Source: Rhizobium sp. Leaf262
Lineage (GTDB): Bacteria; Pseudomonadota; Alphaproteobacteria; Rhizobiales; Rhizobiaceae
Direction: 5' to 3'
DNA: 64,000 nt
Assembly (NCBI RefSeq): GCF_001422245.1
Contig: NZ_LMMM01000007.1
Span: 62,912-126,911, forward strand
The position numbers and the translations under genes were made by a program. Under the pieces are notes generated by a model. The model did not search any database, had not been told where the DNA came from, and saw only the letters and a program-made list of their open reading frames with translations. This document shows positions 61,837 to 64,000 of this stretch, piece after piece; the stretch's first letter is position 1, and every line of letters begins with the position of its first letter.

Positions 61837-62250
61837 ATGCGGTTTGTTCGCAGCGTCACATTGGCAGGGCTGGCAATGGCCCTTTCGGCATGCACCACCA
61901 CCACCCCTTCGCTGGCACCTAAAAATGCCGTGGAAACGCGCTGGGTGGGTCAGTCCGCCGGCGTTTTCTTTGCCAAGTACGGCCCGCCATTGAGCGATGT
62001 CGATAGCGGCAACACCACGACCTTTACGTGGCGCGGCGGTTACAAGACGGCGAAAATTCCAGCCAAATTCGAAGAAGGCAAGGACGGCAAGCGCGGTCGC
62101 CAGATTTCGTCCGCACGCACCTCTTACCTCTCCTGCACGGTTCAGCTCGTGGTCGGCAGCGATTACAAGATTCGTTCTGTTCGCACCGTTTCTGACCGTC
62201 CCGGCGTCAACGGCCCAAGCTACTGCGCGGAATTCCTCGCAGCAGAGTAA
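61837..62250 (+). CDS. Small lipoprotein, unknown
   Basis: The 137-residue protein starts with a signal and lipobox LSAC (C19; MRFVRSVTLAGLAMALSAC), then a beta-rich domain: WVGQSAGVFFAKYGPPLSDV, then TTFTWRGGYK, and two further cysteines (YLSCTVQLVV, PSYCAEFL) that may pair. It resembles small conserved rhizobial lipoproteins without known function. A terminator follows at 62271-62301. Confidence 0.8.
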   Translation: MRFVRSVTLAGLAMALSACTTTTPSLAPKNAVETRWVGQSAGVFFAKYGPPLSDVDSGNTTTFTWRGGYKTAKIPAKFEEGKDGKRGRQISSARTSYLSCTVQLVVGSDYKIRSVRTVSDRPGVNGPSYCAEFLAAE

Positions 62251-62638
62251 CGCTGTACACCATGAACCGAAAAGCCTGCCGCGTTCATTCCGGCAGGCTT
62301 TTTCATGTCAGAATTTTGCTCGCCCAAAGCCAGCGCATAGCTGAAAGAGAGCGCGCAGATCAGCTATGCATTTATCGCACCTCTGCAAATTCAAACGATT
62401 AGCCCCTGTGCGCCGAATGTGCGTTCCTTTGGCTGCTCTCATTGCTAGAGCTTAGAAAAACAAGGAAAAACGCCGCAAGCATGACGCTTGCGGGCCATGG
62501 CCTGTGGCGATTTTGCGGCCCTGAGATGGCAGGTCCGGCGCAGGCCGCAAGACGAAAGCGAAAAGCATGTCGAGTTGTCTTACAGACTTTTGTGCGTTAT
62601 TGCGCCGCACAAATTGACAATTATCAGTAGGAAAAGAC
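62251..62638. other. Intergenic region upstream of mqo
   Basis: These 388 bp hold the terminator at 62271-62301 and a perfect 8-bp hairpin, CCGCAAGC (62473-62480) with GCTTGCGG (62486-62493), around ATGAC. I see no gene. Confidence 0.55.
62271..62301 (+). terminator. Rho-independent terminator
   Basis: AAAGCCTGCCG (62271-62281) pairs with CGGCAGGCTTT (62291-62301), followed by TT. It ends the transcript of the small lipoprotein gene. Confidence 0.8.
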
Positions 62639-64000
62639 GTGACAAAAAACGATAAAGGCAACGGCCTGAGCAGCGGGTTTTCGCACGACAATTTCACCAT
62701 GAATCGCCGTCAGGTTCTGGGCACGGCCCTTGCTGGCCTGGCTGCTGCCGCAGTGCCGGGTGCACCCGCCCTTGCGCAATCTGCCGACAAGAAAGTCGAC
62801 GTGCTGTTGATCGGTGGCGGCATCATGAGCGCAACGCTTGGCGTATGGTTGCATGAGCTGGAGCCGACATGGTCCATCGAGATGCTTGAGCGTCTGGATG
62901 CGGTGGCGCTGGAAAGCTCCAACGGCTGGAACAATGCTGGCACCGGGCACTCCGCTCTTGCGGAACTGAACTACACGCCGGAAACCGCCAATGGCGGCAT
63001 CGATATTTCCAAGGCGATCGAAATCAACGAATCCTTCCAGATTTCCCGCCAGTTCTGGGCTTGGCAGGTGCGCAATGGCGTGCTGAAAAACCCGCGCTCC
63101 TTCATCAACCACACGCCGCATATGAGCTTCGTATGGGGCGACGAGAACATTTCCTATCTGGAAAAGCGTTATGAGGCGCTGAAGGCCAGCCCGCTGTTTG
63201 CCGGCATGCAATATTCGAGCGACCCTGAGCAGATTAAGAAGTGGGTTCCACTGATGATGGAAGGCCGTGATCCCGGCCAGAAAATCGGCGCAACGTGGTC
63301 TCCTCTCGGCACGGACATGGAATTCGGCGAAATCACCCGCCAGTTCGTTTCGCACCTGAAATCCCAGCAGAACTTCAATCTGCAGGTCTCCAGCGAAGTG
63401 ACCGCCATCGAGCGCAACTCGGATGGTTCATGGCGCGTGACGTACAGCAACACCAGGGATGATTCCGAGCGCACCGTCGACGCCAAATTCGTGTTTATCG
63501 GCGCGGGTGGCGGTGCCATCCATCTCCTCCAGATGTCCGGTATTCCGGAAGGTGACGATTACGCGGGCTTCCCCGTCGGTGGCTCGTTCCTCGTCAACGA
63601 AAACCCTGATGTCACCATGCTGCATCTGGCAAAGGCTTACGGCAAGGCGTCCGTCGGCTCTCCGCCGATGTCTGTTCCGCATCTCGACACCCGTGTCATC
63701 GGCGGCAAGCGCGTCGTTCTCTTTGGGCCCTTCGCGACATTTTCGACCAAGTTCCTGAAGGAAGGCTCTTATTTCGACCTTCTGACCTCCACGACCATCA
63801 GCAATGCATGGCCGATGATGAGCGTCGGCATCGATGAATACCCGCTGGTGGAATATCTGGCCGGTCAGTTGATGCTTTCCGATGAAGACCGCTTTGCAGC
63901 CTTGCAGGAGTATTTCCCCGGCGCCAAGCAGGATGAGTGGCGTCTTTGGCAGGCAGGCCAGCGCGTGCAGATCATCAAGCGCGACGCTGAAAAGGGCGGT
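62639..64000 (+). CDS. mqo: Malate:quinone oxidoreductase, 5' part (runs off the window)
   Basis: The first 454 codons are present from GTG 62639 (AGGAA 8 nt upstream). The N terminus carries a twin-arginine motif and hydrophobic stretch ([20 protein letters not shown], arginines 23-24) before the FAD motif [13 protein letters not shown] (57-69). Mqo oxidises malate to oxaloacetate and reduces quinone. The E. coli enzyme has no signal peptide; this one seems made for export or membrane anchoring. The GTG start is uncertain; ATG 62699 would still keep the RR motif. Confidence 0.9.
   Translation, partial: MTKNDKGNGLSSGFSHDNFTMNRRQVLGTALAGLAAAAVPGAPALAQSADKKVDVLLIGGGIMSATLGVWLHELEPTWSIEMLERLDAVALESSNGWNNAGTGHSALAELNYTPETANGGIDISKAIEINESFQISRQFWAWQVRNGVLKNPRSFINHTPHMSFVWGDENISYLEKRYEALKASPLFAGMQYSSDPEQIKKWVPLMMEGRDPGQKIGATWSPLGTDMEFGEITRQFVSHLKSQQNFNLQVSSEVTAIERNSDGSWRVTYSNTRDDSERTVDAKFVFIGAGGGAIHLLQMSGIPEGDDYAGFPVGGSFLVNENPDVTMLHLAKAYGKASVGSPPMSVPHLDTRVIGGKRVVLFGPFATFSTKFLKEGSYFDLLTSTTISNAWPMMSVGIDEYPLVEYLAGQLMLSDEDRFAALQEYFPGAKQDEWRLWQAGQRVQIIKRDAEKGG

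Noticed and set aside
62442-62630. 62-codon plus-strand frame upstream of mqo
   Set aside because: It has no ribosome site and crosses the hairpin at 62473-62493; it is more likely untranslated leader.

Overview
The window reads as chromosomal DNA of an alphaproteobacterium of the Rhizobiaceae, most likely Agrobacterium or a close Rhizobium. The grounds are a moderately high G+C content, the gene families present (a betIBA cluster, an Atu4866-domain protein, ohr/ohrR, an iron-type sodB, an APS-reductase cysH with cysDN, a ligase/exonuclease pair, lipoprotein L,D-transpeptidases) and palindromic intergenic repeats of the rhizobial kind. Coding density is high on both strands. I see no phage, transposase, integrase, rRNA operon or CRISPR array. 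One tRNA gene (Pro, anticodon CGG) lies near the right end. This assignment is inference from gene content, not a database match.

Left part (1-24.7 kb): a truncated metallophosphoesterase gene and sodB are followed by a run of small modules, most of them a transcription factor next to or divergent from its likely target. They are ArgP-like LysR with a LysE exporter and a PAT-like acetyltransferase; a LysR with an MFS pump and an aldo/keto reductase; HxlR with an SDR; LysR with an SDR / secreted CMD-like protein / Atu4866 operon; MarR with a DUF899-DUF1579-VOC operon; and OhrR with Ohr. Between them are a branched-chain aminotransferase, trans-aconitate methyltransferase, a TadG-like von Willebrand protein, a YjgR/HerA-like ATPase and several unknown secreted or membrane proteins.

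Middle (25-48 kb): two tandem lipoprotein L,D-transpeptidases and a Tat-exported hydrolase precede an ATP-dependent DNA ligase with its MBL-fold exonuclease. Then come a DHA2 drug pump with a MarR regulator, a PAS-GAF-GGDEF diguanylate cyclase, a GST, a type II asparaginase, a DUF3750 protein and a ClC channel or antiporter. Three toxin-antitoxin-type loci (YlcI-like/ParE, a lone ParD-like, Phd/PemK-like) lie within 9 kb, around betIBA (choline to glycine betaine) and an EAL-CBS-GGDEF protein. The bet operon has a degenerate tandem repeat between betB and betA.

Right part (48-64 kb): a sulfur-assimilation island has the sulfate ABC transporter operon sbp-cysT-cysW-cysA divergent from cysH-cysD-cysN. 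After a strong terminator comes a four-gene minus-strand operon, in transcription order a CDP-glycerol-glycerophosphotransferase-like protein, a HAD phosphatase, a LicC/GlmU-type nucleotidyltransferase and a SAM methyltransferase. It looks like an uncharacterised system for making or attaching a phosphorylated alcohol or sugar, and it is my best candidate for something undescribed. A 25-residue membrane microprotein gene, a LacI-family regulator, tRNA-Pro, a small lipoprotein and the 5' part of a Tat-signal-bearing malate:quinone oxidoreductase complete the window.
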